Assembly (NCBI GenBank): GCA_018001695.1
Contig: JAGNHN010000007.1
Location: 1 to 64,000 of the forward strand
Length of the DNA: 64,000 nucleotides
Source: Lentimicrobiaceae bacterium
Lineage (GTDB): Bacteria; Bacteroidota; Bacteroidia; Bacteroidales; JAGNHN01
Direction of reading: 5' to 3'
Numbering within the stretch: position 1 is the first letter of the stretch; every line of letters starts with the position of its first letter. A program made the position numbers and the translations under genes. Shown piece by piece: positions 26,792-36,022 of the stretch. Below the pieces are notes generated by a model. It was not told the DNA's origin, did no database searches, and worked only from the letters and a program-made list of their open reading frames with translations.

Positions 26792-28560
26792 GAGATATCC
26801 CGGAGAATGGACCGGTAGCTGGAGAATACGCGCGCTCTGGATACAAAGCCGACATATTTGCCATCTTTAAGAACGGGGATGTTGTAATGCGGAGTACGGC
26901 TGAACAAAGCGGCTACATCTTCCATGCTGTCCTCCGGACTCACGATCACATCCGGCATATACATCAGATCCCTGACAAAAGTGGTATCGTACATCTCATG
27001 GTTAAACATAATCTCACGTATGTCGTTGATAAAGACCACGCCTTCAAACAATCCCTCTTGATTGATCACCGGAAAAACATTGCGTTCTGATTGAGCGATG
27101 ACCTTCACCAGCTCTCCCAGACTGGCCTCCAGATGGATCGTTTTGAAATTGCTTTCGATCAGGCTGGATATCCGCATCATCCCCAATACCGTCTTGTCTT
27201 TGTCATGGGTTCTCAGCTCCCCTTTTTCTGCCAATCGCTTTGTATAGATGGAATGGGGTTCAAAGTAGTTGATGGTCAGAAAAGAAATTGTTGCTGTCAT
27301 GATCAGGGGAAGGAACAGCTCATAACCTCCGCTCAACTCAGCGATGAGAAAAATGGCCGTTAGAGGGGCATGCATCACCCCAGCCATCATGCCAGCCATG
27401 CCTACCAGGGCAAAATTCTTTTCGGGAATGGCAACATAGGGAGAAGCGTTGACCAGCCGGGCAAAGAGGTAACCTGACAATCCCCCCATGAACAAGGTTG
27501 GAGCAAAAACCCCTCCGACGCCACCGGCCCCGGTCGTGGAGGCCATGGCGACGACTTTGAAAATCAGGATGGCGATCAGGATGAAGTTAATCGTCCAGAA
27601 CTGATCCTGTAATGAATAGAATGGGCTGTTGTATACAAGCTCTTCCCCATGCCCGCTGAGGATAGACTTCAGGGCTGCATATCCTTCTCCATAAAGTGGG
27701 GGAAAGAGGAAGATCAGCACCCCCAGAATAATGCCACCGGCCAGCCATTTTTTCCAGGTAGACTGAACGCGCCCGAAGCGCTCCTCAATATGCATGGCCG
27801 TGCGGGTAAAATAAAGGGAGATCAGTCCACAAAACACCCCCAACCCCAGGTAGAAAGGGATCTGTCCGATGATAAACGGGTCATCTACGCTGAAATGAAA
27901 GATCACGCCCTCGCCAAGGAAAATGGTAGCGATGATGGCCCCTGTCACGGCAGATATGAGCAAAGGAATGATTGATAGCATGGTCATGTCCAGCATCAGC
28001 ACTTCGAGCGTGAATACCAATCCAGCAATGGGCGCTTTAAAAATGCCGGCGATGGCTCCGGCCGCCCCACACCCGATCAGCAGGTTCAGTGTCTTGAAAT
28101 CCATGCGGAACAACCGGCCCAGATAGGAGCCCAGCGATGCACCCGTCGTAACGATGGGCGCCTCAAGCCCAAGACTCCCGCCAAACCCGATCGTCAGGGT
28201 GCTGCCCACCATCGATGAGTAGTTATTGTGCGAATGCATCATGCCGTTACGCTTCGAAATGGCATGCAGGACCTTACTCACCCCATGTCGGATATCTTCT
28301 TTAATAAAGCGCTTGATAAACAAGATGGTAAGCAAGAGGCCAGCCAGCGGCAGACCCAGAAAGAGCAGGTTCTCCCCGCTTTCGTCAAACAGACCGGTTA
28401 CGGCATGATGCGTGAAATGCACCAGGTTTTTGAGCAGCACAGCCGCCAGCCCACTGACCAGGCCGGTTATGAAGGCCAGTATCAGGACGAACTGACTATT
28501 GCTGATATGCCTGATCCGCCAGTCAGCAAACCGTTGAAGCCAGAGCATGATACGTCTCAT
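26782..28560 (-). CDS. CLC-family chloride channel/transporter with CBS domains
   Basis: This is a 592-residue integral membrane CLC protein. The first ~430 residues contain the helices and selectivity stretches GFGGSLGLEAPIVTTGASLG (the GxEGP-type motif, gating Glu retained, Gly replaced by Ala), GIFKAPIAGLVF and GGVFAPTLFMGG. A pair of CBS domains follows (about 455-590: SLIESNFKTIHLEASLGELV, VFPVINQEGLFEGVV, PHYNIPVLKDGKYVGFV). They suggest gating or regulation by adenine nucleotides. The start could also be the ATG four codons in. It overlaps the 3' end of the DUF255 gene by 10 nt. Confidence 0.93.
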   Translation of the reverse strand: MRRIMLWLQRFADWRIRHISNSQFVLILAFITGLVSGLAAVLLKNLVHFTHHAVTGLFDESGENLLFLGLPLAGLLLTILFIKRFIKEDIRHGVSKVLHAISKRNGMMHSHNNYSSMVGSTLTIGFGGSLGLEAPIVTTGASLGSYLGRLFRMDFKTLNLLIGCGAAGAIAGIFKAPIAGLVFTLEVLMLDMTMLSIIPLLISAVTGAIIATIFLGEGVIFHFSVDDPFIIGQIPFYLGLGVFCGLISLYFTRTAMHIEERFGRVQSTWKKWLAGGIILGVLIFLFPPLYGEGYAALKSILSGHGEELVYNSPFYSLQDQFWTINFILIAILIFKVVAMASTTGAGGVGGVFAPTLFMGGLSGYLFARLVNASPYVAIPEKNFALVGMAGMMAGVMHAPLTAIFLIAELSGGYELFLPLIMTATISFLTINYFEPHSIYTKRLAEKGELRTHDKDKTVLGMMRISSLIESNFKTIHLEASLGELVKVIAQSERNVFPVINQEGLFEGVVFINDIREIMFNHEMYDTTFVRDLMYMPDVIVSPEDSMEDVAALFSRTPHYNIPVLKDGKYVGFVSRARVFSSYRSILRDISYE

Positions 28561-28595
28561 AGGCAGATAAGCGGAATAAACAACCCGATATTTAA

Positions 28596-28603
28596 TACTT
28601 TTG
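28596..28603 (+). promoter_or_regulatory. Candidate -7 box (TACTTTTG) upstream of exonuclease III
   Basis: TACTTTTG fits TAnnTTTG and lies in the divergent spacer between the CLC gene and the exonuclease gene, 103 bp before the latter's ATG. No -33 match is obvious. Confidence 0.3.
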
Positions 28604-28706
28604 AATGATAAAGAAACGAATTTCCGCAGACCTGTCTATCGCATTTCGCATTTTGGACAGATTCTGCGAAACCATTAAATAAACCGAATTCTTCAGACGA
28701 AATAAG

Positions 28707-29474
28707 ATGGCACGTATCATATCCTACAATGTCAACGGCATACGCTCGGCGATTGAGAAGGGCCTTGTGGACTGGATCAGGGCTGCCCAGCCAGATGTCC
28801 TATGTGTTCAGGAGACCAAGGCACAGCCGGAACAGATACCGCAACAACTATTTGAAGACCTGGGCTACCATTGCTATTGGTTTTCGGCGGAAAAGAAAGG
28901 CTACAGTGGGGTAGGGATACTCACCAGGCTCAAACCGGATCATATACAATACGGTATGGGCATACAACAATACGATGCCGAAGGCCGTTGGATCAGCATG
29001 GATTATGGTAGCACAACCCTGGTCAGCGTTTACCATCCTTCCGGCAGCAGCGGCGACGACCGCCAGGCGTTTAAGATGGTCTGGCTGGAGGATTTTCTGG
29101 ATTATGTCCATGACTTGCGTCAAACCCGTCCAAACCTGATCCTGTCCGGTGACTTCAATATCTGCCATAAGCCCATCGATATCCATGACCCGGTTCGTAA
29201 TGCCACCTCTTCCGGTTTTCTCCCTGAGGAACGGGAATGGATGGACCGCTTCCTGAACGGCGGATTCGTGGATTCATTCCGGGCCTTTAACCAGGAGCCC
29301 CATCAATATTCCTGGTGGAGCTTCCGGGCTGGCGCACGCAACCGGAACCTGGGCTGGCGCATCGATTATCACATGGTCAGTCAGGCGCTTGCATCCGATA
29401 TGACCGGAGCGAAAATCCTGCCCCAGGCCAAACACTCCGACCATTGCCCTGTTGTATTAGATATTAACCTCTAA
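28707..29474 (+). CDS. xth: Exodeoxyribonuclease III / AP endonuclease
   Basis: This DNA-repair enzyme cleaves abasic sites and digests duplex DNA 3' to 5'. The 255 residues carry every ExoIII motif: SYNVNGIRSAIEKG, CVQETKAQ (metal-binding Glu), GYSGVGILTR, LILSGDFNICH, NAT, WRIDYHMVSQ and KHSDHCPV near the C-terminus. The length is normal. The downstream OmpA-family gene begins 11 bp after the stop, suggesting cotranscription without a clear functional link. Confidence 0.96.
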   Translation: MARIISYNVNGIRSAIEKGLVDWIRAAQPDVLCVQETKAQPEQIPQQLFEDLGYHCYWFSAEKKGYSGVGILTRLKPDHIQYGMGIQQYDAEGRWISMDYGSTTLVSVYHPSGSSGDDRQAFKMVWLEDFLDYVHDLRQTRPNLILSGDFNICHKPIDIHDPVRNATSSGFLPEEREWMDRFLNGGFVDSFRAFNQEPHQYSWWSFRAGARNRNLGWRIDYHMVSQALASDMTGAKILPQAKHSDHCPVVLDINL

Positions 29475-29485
29475 ATACCCACGTT

Positions 29486-30475
29486 ATGAAAGCGTTCCGA
29501 CTGTTTTCAATTCTGATGATCAGCAGCTTGATCCTGACATCATGCCTGGTACCCAAGAAAAAATATGATGCCCTGGTCAAAGATTACGACCAGTGCCTGC
29601 AGGACAGGGATAAACTCCGGTCTGATCACAGTCAGTTGCAGCAACGTACCCTGGGATTGGAGGCGGCCGTCGAGCAGCTAAAGAATGATACAGCCATGCT
29701 GGGTCCCCAGCTTCGGTTGACAGCTCAGGAGTTAGACCAGCTTCAGAAAAGATATTCAGAGCTTCAGCGCAGCACAGAAGCATTGAAACAGGGGAAAGAG
29801 CAAGAGATCCGCGACATCCTGACCGAGTTGCAGCTGGCGCAGGAGAGCCTGCAGCAACGGGAAGACCAGCTCAATCTGCTGGCACGGGAACTCGAGCAAA
29901 AGAAAACCAATCTGGACAAGCTGACGGCCGATATGAAGGAAAAGGAAAGCCGGCTGAATGAGCTGCAATCTATCCTGGACCGGAAAGATGCAGCCGTGAA
30001 TGCGCTCAGACGTACCGTGGCTGATGCACTGCTGGGTTTTGAAGGCAAAGGACTGACTATCAATATTAAAAATGGAAAAGTCTATGTTTCCATGGATGAG
30101 ACCTTGTTGTTTGAGACCGGGAAATACGATGTCAGTGCTTCGGGGAAACAGGCGCTGGGCAACCTGGCCAAGGTTTTGGCTGAGAACCGCGACATCAATG
30201 TATTGATTGAAGGCCATACCGATAATGTACCCTTACGGGGGGTTGGACAGATCAAGGACAACTGGGACCTGAGTGTGATGCGGGCTACTTCGGTGGTGAA
30301 AATATTGACATCCAACGCCAAGGTCGATCCACGGAGGCTTACGGCTGCCGGACGCAGTGAGTACGTTCCAGTTGACAAAGCCAACACCACGCAGGCCAGG
30401 AGTAAAAACCGCCGTACGGAGATTATTCTTACACCCAAGCTTGATGAGCTGTTCCAAATCCTGGAAACACAATAA
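29486..30475 (+). CDS. OmpA-family lipoprotein with long coiled coil
   Basis: This is a 329-residue outer-membrane lipoprotein. The signal peptide ends in the lipobox LILTSC. Residues about 30-185 are predicted coiled coil, rich in Glu, Gln, Leu and Lys (LQLAQESLQQREDQLNLL). The C-terminal OmpA domain (about 195-329) contains LLFETGKYDVSASGK, IEGHTDNVPLRG and RSKNRRTEIIL, the residues that bind peptidoglycan diaminopimelate. It should tether the outer membrane to the cell wall, similar to proteins annotated as OmpA/MotB. Confidence 0.92.
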   Translation: MKAFRLFSILMISSLILTSCLVPKKKYDALVKDYDQCLQDRDKLRSDHSQLQQRTLGLEAAVEQLKNDTAMLGPQLRLTAQELDQLQKRYSELQRSTEALKQGKEQEIRDILTELQLAQESLQQREDQLNLLARELEQKKTNLDKLTADMKEKESRLNELQSILDRKDAAVNALRRTVADALLGFEGKGLTINIKNGKVYVSMDETLLFETGKYDVSASGKQALGNLAKVLAENRDINVLIEGHTDNVPLRGVGQIKDNWDLSVMRATSVVKILTSNAKVDPRRLTAAGRSEYVPVDKANTTQARSKNRRTEIILTPKLDELFQILETQ

Positions 30476-30575
30476 GGCCTCATTGTACTAGCATTCTTTG
30501 GTTTATTATTGCTCTCAAAGACAATTCATTATGAGTTGAGCACAAACAAGTGCAACCTTGGATTGTTAGTTTACT

Positions 30576-31997
30576 ATGAAGATTCTGCTGACGGGTATCA
30601 CAGGCTATATTGGAAAAAGACTCCTTCCGCTATTGTTGAAGGACGGCCATGAAGTATTTGGATGCCTGAGGGATGCCAGCAGGTTTGACATGACGCCATA
30701 TAAGGATAAGAAGCTGTATCTCATTGAATCAGACTTCCTTGACCCTACTTCATTGGATCAGATCCCACAAGGCCTGGATGCAGCCTACTACCTGATTCAC
30801 AGCATGTCTTCTTCCATCCACAATTTTGATGAGCTGGAGGTGATGTCCGCCCGCCATTTCAGGGATAGAATGGATCAGGTTCAGGTTAAACAGGTGATAT
30901 ACCTGAGTGGCATCATTAACGAAGCACAACTTTCGCGACATCTGGCATCACGCAAAGCCGTCGAAGAAACATTATCAGCAGGTTCATACGCCCTCACCAC
31001 ACTCAGAGCCGGCATCATCCTGGGATCGGGAAGTGCTTCTTTTGAAATCATGCGGGATTTGGTTGAGAAGTTGCCGGTGATGATTGCTCCCAGGTGGCTG
31101 AATACACGTTCCCAACCCATTGCCATCAGGAATGTGTTGCAGTACCTGCAGGGAGTATTGCTGGATGAACGTGTTTACAACAAGGATTTTGATATTGGAG
31201 GTCCTGAGGTTCTGACCTATAAGGAAATGTTGTTGAAATTTGCCCGGATCAGAAAACTCAGGCGGACAATCTGGGTTGTTCCGGTGATGACACCGAAGCT
31301 TTCTTCCTATTGGTTGTATTTTATTACCTCCACCTCTTATAAACTGGCTGTCAATCTCGTCGACAGCATGAAGGTTGAGATAATATGCCGGGATAAGCGG
31401 ATTCAGGATATTATAGATATTGAGCTGGTTCCCTTTGACGATGCCGTCAGACTTGCCTTTAATATTATTGAACAGGAGGGCGTCATATCTTCATGGACCG
31501 ATGCTTTATCCAGTAAAGCACTTCTGGGGGGAATTTCAGATCTGATCCGTGTTCCTACGCATGGATGCTTCATCGATCACAGGACACGCACCATTCAGAA
31601 CCGGGATAACCTGATCAGGAAACTCTGGTCTATAGGGGGGAACAATGGCTGGTATTATGCCAATGGACTTTGGGAAGTGAGGGGTTTCCTGGACAAACTG
31701 GCCGGAGGGGTCGGATTAAGAAGAGGAAGAAAAAATCCGCATGAACTTCATGCCGGAGATACACTTGATTTTTGGCGGGTGCTGTATGCGAACAAAGAAG
31801 AAGGACGTCTGCTGCTGTATGCGGAAATGAAGCTGCCCGGCGAAGCCTGGCTGGAGTTTCGCCTTCAGGGTGAGACACTGTCCCTGACAGCAACCTTTCG
31901 TCCATCCGGATTAAGGGGAAGAATATATTGGTATGCGGTTCTGCCTTTTCACAACATCATCTTCAATGGCCTGCTAAAAAGCCTGATGCAACAATAA
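30576..31997 (+). CDS. SDR-type NAD(P)H-binding protein with DUF2867 domain
   Basis: This 473-residue protein has two parts. The N-terminal atypical SDR domain (about 1-300) carries the cofactor loop TGITGYIGKR, YYLIHSMSSSIHNF and IYLSGIINE. The C-terminal DUF2867 domain contains the typical HELHAGDTLDFWRVL and FHNIIFNGLLKSL. Homologues with this architecture are of unknown substrate. It is 100 bp after the OmpA gene and 77 bp before the phospholipase-D gene, in the same direction. Confidence 0.88.
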   Translation: MKILLTGITGYIGKRLLPLLLKDGHEVFGCLRDASRFDMTPYKDKKLYLIESDFLDPTSLDQIPQGLDAAYYLIHSMSSSIHNFDELEVMSARHFRDRMDQVQVKQVIYLSGIINEAQLSRHLASRKAVEETLSAGSYALTTLRAGIILGSGSASFEIMRDLVEKLPVMIAPRWLNTRSQPIAIRNVLQYLQGVLLDERVYNKDFDIGGPEVLTYKEMLLKFARIRKLRRTIWVVPVMTPKLSSYWLYFITSTSYKLAVNLVDSMKVEIICRDKRIQDIIDIELVPFDDAVRLAFNIIEQEGVISSWTDALSSKALLGGISDLIRVPTHGCFIDHRTRTIQNRDNLIRKLWSIGGNNGWYYANGLWEVRGFLDKLAGGVGLRRGRKNPHELHAGDTLDFWRVLYANKEEGRLLLYAEMKLPGEAWLEFRLQGETLSLTATFRPSGLRGRIYWYAVLPFHNIIFNGLLKSLMQQ

Positions 31998-32045
31998 AAA
32001 CCTACCAAAGAAGACTAATTGAACCCAAGTTATGCCAGGGTTTCA

Positions 32046-32053
32046 TAAATTTG
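32046..32053 (+). promoter_or_regulatory. Candidate -7 box (TAAATTTG) for the PLD-family gene
   Basis: TAAATTTG matches TAnnTTTG and lies 21 bp before the ATG at 32075. A TTG occurs 24 bp upstream (32019-32021), somewhat too far for an ideal -33 element. Confidence 0.45.
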
Positions 32054-32074
32054 ACCTGATATCCCTGCAAGGAA

Positions 32075-33148
32075 ATGGAAGCAGTTCAGGACAGCTATCA
32101 GCTCTATGATGATCCGTTCCGCTTTTACACGGTGATGCTTCAGGATATTGCTGCTGCGAAACAACAGATCCTGCTTGAGACCTACCGTTTTGGCTATGAT
32201 GCCATCGGACAGCGGTTCAGGGATGCTTTACTTCGCAAAGCGGAGCAGGGTATCCGCATCAGGATTCTGGTAGATTCCTGGGGTACAGGCGCCCTGGATC
32301 AGTTTTTTGCTCCTTTGCGGGAGGCCGGAGCGGAGATACGTCACTTCAAAAAGCTCAAATTTTACTTCGATTTCTTTACCAAGAATCACCGTCGCAATCA
32401 CCGGAAGTTGCTGGTGATAGACAACCATATAGCCTGGACAGGTTCCGCTAATTACACGGCTTACTCACTCAACTGGCGGGAGATGATGCTGCGGTCAGAG
32501 GGCCGCCTGGCCCCCTATCTTGCCAGGACCTTCCACGAAAGCTATGACATATATAAAAAGTATATATTTAAAAAATATTCCTTTAAAAAGACCCTGCGTT
32601 TCCAGGATTTCGAGATTGTCCGGGACATTCCCTCGATCTACCGGCAGCAGATTAAAAAGCGCTTCGAGGTACTGATTCGTCAGGCGCAGCAACAGGTTGT
32701 GATCGAAACGCCGTATTTCCTTCCAGGCTTTAAGCTCAGAAAGGAAATGATGGAGGCCGCACAGCGCGGGGTTGACGTGAAAGTGATCATTCCCCAGCAC
32801 TCAGATGTGCGTCTGGTAGATATCCTGCGAAGCCGGTACCTGGGGATACTTCACAAAGCCGGTGTAAAGATCCTGATGTACCAGGGGACCAACCTGCACG
32901 CCAAGGCCATGATGGTGGATGAAAATACCTTTGCCATTGGTTCTGCCAATTTCGACTATCGTAGTTTCCGCTATATGTATGAAATGGTCCTGGTTGGGAG
33001 CCATCCTGAGATCATCAGGCAACTCAAAGAGCATATTCTGTTTACATTGAAGGAATGCACCCCCTTCAGTATCGAAAAATGGCTGAGACGCCCCAGAATT
33101 GAGCGCTTTTTCGAATGGATCCTTATCCCCATGCGGCATTTACTTTAG
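32075..33148 (+). CDS. Phospholipase D / cardiolipin synthase-like protein
   Basis: This is a 357-residue PLD-superfamily enzyme with two HKD motifs: HRKLLVIDNHIAWTGSANY near residue 110 and LHAKAMMVDENTFAIGSANF near 275. The arrangement matches ClsB/ClsC-like cardiolipin synthases, which join phosphatidylglycerol or phosphatidylethanolamine with PG. No N-terminal transmembrane helices are present, unlike ClsA, so it would be peripheral at the inner membrane. A transphosphatidylase role is likely but not proven. Confidence 0.88.
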   Translation: MEAVQDSYQLYDDPFRFYTVMLQDIAAAKQQILLETYRFGYDAIGQRFRDALLRKAEQGIRIRILVDSWGTGALDQFFAPLREAGAEIRHFKKLKFYFDFFTKNHRRNHRKLLVIDNHIAWTGSANYTAYSLNWREMMLRSEGRLAPYLARTFHESYDIYKKYIFKKYSFKKTLRFQDFEIVRDIPSIYRQQIKKRFEVLIRQAQQQVVIETPYFLPGFKLRKEMMEAAQRGVDVKVIIPQHSDVRLVDILRSRYLGILHKAGVKILMYQGTNLHAKAMMVDENTFAIGSANFDYRSFRYMYEMVLVGSHPEIIRQLKEHILFTLKECTPFSIEKWLRRPRIERFFEWILIPMRHLL

Positions 33149-33182
33149 TCCATGGTGACAATACCGTGATGTGTGTAATTAA

Positions 33183-34154
33183 CTACTTCTTGTTCGAGGC
33201 TCCGTCGAGCCCGGTAATCACCCGGAGCGAAGCCGGGAAAATGGTAAAATGACAGGGGGTATGGCCCATGGATTCGCCATCTGTCTCAAGCAGCAGGGAG
33301 TGATCAGAAATGACTTCAATGTTCGTACCCTGTCCTGTAAATACCATGGGCAAACGCGTGAAACTTCCATCAAAAAGCCTGGCTACATTTTTGATAACCA
33401 TATACTTACTCAACTTCTTAATTACTGTTAGATCCAGCAATCCATCCTGTGGATTGGCAAAGGGCGCCTGCATCATACCACCACCATTATACCGGCAAAT
33501 GCCCACATTCATGCTGAACACCTCGGCATCTGTTGCTTTATCATCCAGCCTGATCCGGGCCTTAATATGCTGGTATCTGAACAGAGAGAAAAAGATATTC
33601 AGGAGGTACGACAATGGACCACCCTTACCCTGGTCCTTTTGCCGGTTGGTTTTCTCAGCAACGAGGGCGTCATACCCCATTCCTGCCATATTGAGAAAAT
33701 AGCGCTCCCTGATGTTCCCTTCTGTCATGTACCTTACGTGGCCGGCATCCTGGAGCAGGGTATTCCCTTGTAGTATCGTCTTCACAGCCCCTTCATAATC
33801 AAAAGGAATCTGATGGTACCGGCCCCAGTCATTCCCGGTTCCTACCGGTATCAATGCCAGCAACACTTCTTCACTCGGGCAGATATCCTGATCCATCACC
33901 CCATTAACAGCTTCGTTCAGGGTTCCATCTCCACCTACAATGATGAATTTCCGGAAACCTTTGCGGATGAAATCAGAGATGAGCCTGATGGCATGATGCC
34001 TGTGATGGGTAAATATGGCCCTGAAAGTCAATCCATATTCATTCAGCAATGATGAAATCTTCGTCCAGTCCCGCTCACCCTTTCGTCTTCCGGCGTTCGG
34101 ATTCACGATCACCAGCCACTCCCCTTCAGGGACAGGAAATGTTTTCTCTGTCAT
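33183..34154 (-). CDS. Diacylglycerol kinase-family lipid kinase (YegS/BmrU-like)
   Basis: This 323-residue protein has the DAGK catalytic fold: IVNPNAGRRKGERDW at the N-terminus, the nucleotide loop VGGDGTLNEAVNGVMD, LIPVGTGNDWGRY and ETDGESM near the C-terminus. It phosphorylates a lipid hydroxyl such as diacylglycerol or a sphingoid base. It is the last gene of a three-gene minus-strand operon, starting by an ATGA overlap with the glycosyltransferase gene upstream. The presence of sphingolipids in many Bacteroidota makes a sphingoid-base kinase possible. Confidence 0.9.
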   Translation of the reverse strand: MTEKTFPVPEGEWLVIVNPNAGRRKGERDWTKISSLLNEYGLTFRAIFTHHRHHAIRLISDFIRKGFRKFIIVGGDGTLNEAVNGVMDQDICPSEEVLLALIPVGTGNDWGRYHQIPFDYEGAVKTILQGNTLLQDAGHVRYMTEGNIRERYFLNMAGMGYDALVAEKTNRQKDQGKGGPLSYLLNIFFSLFRYQHIKARIRLDDKATDAEVFSMNVGICRYNGGGMMQAPFANPQDGLLDLTVIKKLSKYMVIKNVARLFDGSFTRLPMVFTGQGTNIEVISDHSLLLETDGESMGHTPCHFTIFPASLRVITGLDGASNKK

Positions 34155-35173
34155 GATGCTATGGGTAAATGTTTACAGATCAGGGCATACACCTCTTCAG
34201 GCCGGACCGCCTGCATGCAGGCACATGAAGATGCCGTACGGCAGTCTGAACATGCTTTATCAACGACAAGGTAATGGCTATTTTCCCCCAATGGACGCCA
34301 GCGGCCGGGATGCATCGGCCGAATGGGCGGGTATATCCCTATGGCCAGTTTACCCAGTGCTGCTGCCATATGCAAGGGGCCGGTGCTGGCGGCCACCAGT
34401 GCATCTGCAGCAGCGATGAAACCAAAGAGCTCTTCGAGGGTGAGTTTTCCGGACAGATCGTTTATCCAGGGTTGCGTATGACACAGCCAGGGGCGGAAAA
34501 ACGCACCTTCGGTCTCGGTTCCGGTAAGGTACACATGGTAGCCTTGCTGATGGAGCATCAGGCTGAGGTTATGAAAATGGGCCATATCCCATTCTCTGGC
34601 ACTCCCTTTTGAGCCTGGGTGGAGGATAACAGCAGGATGATGCAGTCTGACACGGTTTATCCCGGCAAGGGTCTGCGCGTTCAGTCCGTAATACGCTGGT
34701 AAACCTTCGGGCTGGGGTACGTTTTTGATGCCCAGTCCCTTTAGCAATATGGCATTCAGACTGGCCTCATGCAGGAGGGAGCGTTTGCGGCTCAAGGGGA
34801 TCAGCCGGTTACAATACAGGTAATGATAGAGACGGCCTGTACTGCCAAACCGGTAAGGTATTTGTGCCTTCCAGGCCAGGCGGGCGATGGGCTTCCGAGG
34901 AAATACATGCAGGATGGCGTCTGCCTTAAAACTCCGCAGTTGTTCCACGGCTTTGAGTTCACCTTGTTCCATCAACTGGTCCAGGGATATGGCCTGGTCG
35001 ACAAATGTGGCGTGCTGTAAGATGGGCATGGTGTAATCTTTCCCCAGAAACAGGATTTCCGCTTCCGGCCAATGCGCCTTGATCAGTCCGGTGAGGGGAA
35101 GCGTCAGGATCACATCCCCGATGCTGTCGGTCCGGCTGATGATAATCCGCTGAATATGTCGGCCCGGTTTCAT
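34151..35173 (-). CDS. Glycosyltransferase family 9 (heptosyltransferase-like)
   Basis: This is a 340-residue GT-B fold enzyme of family GT9, likely acting in lipopolysaccharide core assembly. The N-terminal SRTDSIGDVILTLPL is the acceptor-side signature; HPGSKGSAREWD and AAADALVAASTGPLHMAAALG are the ADP-heptose-side motifs. The C-terminal Cys-containing stretch CSDCRTASSCACMQA is also common in this family. It is coupled by ATGA overlaps to the GT2 gene before and the lipid kinase after. The actual sugar donor is not known. Confidence 0.9.
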   Translation of the reverse strand: MKPGRHIQRIIISRTDSIGDVILTLPLTGLIKAHWPEAEILFLGKDYTMPILQHATFVDQAISLDQLMEQGELKAVEQLRSFKADAILHVFPRKPIARLAWKAQIPYRFGSTGRLYHYLYCNRLIPLSRKRSLLHEASLNAILLKGLGIKNVPQPEGLPAYYGLNAQTLAGINRVRLHHPAVILHPGSKGSAREWDMAHFHNLSLMLHQQGYHVYLTGTETEGAFFRPWLCHTQPWINDLSGKLTLEELFGFIAAADALVAASTGPLHMAAALGKLAIGIYPPIRPMHPGRWRPLGENSHYLVVDKACSDCRTASSCACMQAVRPEEVYALICKHLPIAS

Positions 35174-35949
35174 ATCCCACCTTTGCTATGCCGGTGAAGG
35201 TCCCTCAATTTGGCGTATTTGATAAACGTAGCCAGCGCAGAAATCCTGCAGATGGCGTATCCATGGAAGCCATCGAGGAAGCCAAGTTTGAAGATATAAT
35301 CACGAACAAACTTGACAACCGGACTCAGGACCAGCCTGAGTAAACCCGCATGCCTGCCTTTCTCGAAGAGTGAGCGGGCTCCGATGGTGGTAAAATGATC
35401 CACCTGCCGCAAATGATCTGAATAGGAATAATAACTGTAGTGGTAGAGGTCTCCGTTCAGATGTTGTGTGCGGGATCCTGGTTCGAGCAGGAATATATCA
35501 TGAGGGTTTAGTCCTCCCCATTTACCTTTCCGGCGGTCGAACAAACGGAGTTTACGATCGGGGTACCAGCCGCAATGCCGTATCCAGGAGCCACAATAAT
35601 TGGTAAGGCGATTCATGGTATAACCCTGTCCCTGCCAGCTTTCTTTTGCTTCTTGAATCGAGGCCCGCAGCTCATCCGAAAGGGCCTCGTCGGCATCCAG
35701 TGACAGGACATGGTCAAACCGGGCCTGGGTCAGGGCCCAGTTTTTTTGTTCGATATATCCTTCGAATTTATGTTGGATAAACCGCACTCCCTTTCCCTCA
35801 CATATCTCCCTGGTACGGTCGGTGGAAAAGGAATCCACCACCACGACATCCTCCGCTACACCGGCCAGGGAGTCGATGCAACGTCCAATGTTTCTTTCTT
35901 CGTTAAGGGTGAGAATCACCGCAGAAATAGAAACCATAGGAACATGCAT
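35170..35949 (-). CDS. Glycosyltransferase family 2 (WaaE/KdtX-like)
   Basis: This 259-residue GT-A fold enzyme has ISAVILTLNEERNIGRC at the N-terminus, then EDVVVVDSFSTDRTREI and the metal-binding SLDADEALSDEL. The segments GSWIRHCGWYPDRKLRLFDR and DPxxFxxxHG-like features match the WaaE/KdtX group that glucosylates LPS inner core. It is the first gene of the GT2-GT9-lipid kinase operon; a TATATTTG box lies 13 bp upstream of its ATG. The start is the first ATG, though one two residues later is possible. Confidence 0.9.
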   Translation of the reverse strand: MHVPMVSISAVILTLNEERNIGRCIDSLAGVAEDVVVVDSFSTDRTREICEGKGVRFIQHKFEGYIEQKNWALTQARFDHVLSLDADEALSDELRASIQEAKESWQGQGYTMNRLTNYCGSWIRHCGWYPDRKLRLFDRRKGKWGGLNPHDIFLLEPGSRTQHLNGDLYHYSYYSYSDHLRQVDHFTTIGARSLFEKGRHAGLLRLVLSPVVKFVRDYIFKLGFLDGFHGYAICRISALATFIKYAKLRDLHRHSKGGI

Positions 35950-35962
35950 AAATTAAGGGATG

Positions 35963-35970
35963 CAAATATA
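35963..35970 (-). promoter_or_regulatory. Candidate -7 box (TATATTTG) for the glycosyltransferase operon
   Basis: Minus-strand TATATTTG matches TAnnTTTG, 13 bp before the ATG at 35949. The leader would be only a few nucleotides. No TTTG element is found at the -33 spacing. Confidence 0.4.
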
Positions 35971-36022
35971 ACGAAATGACAGCCGATGCTGTTCGTTCAT
36001 CATAAGAAGCCTGAGAAGTGCA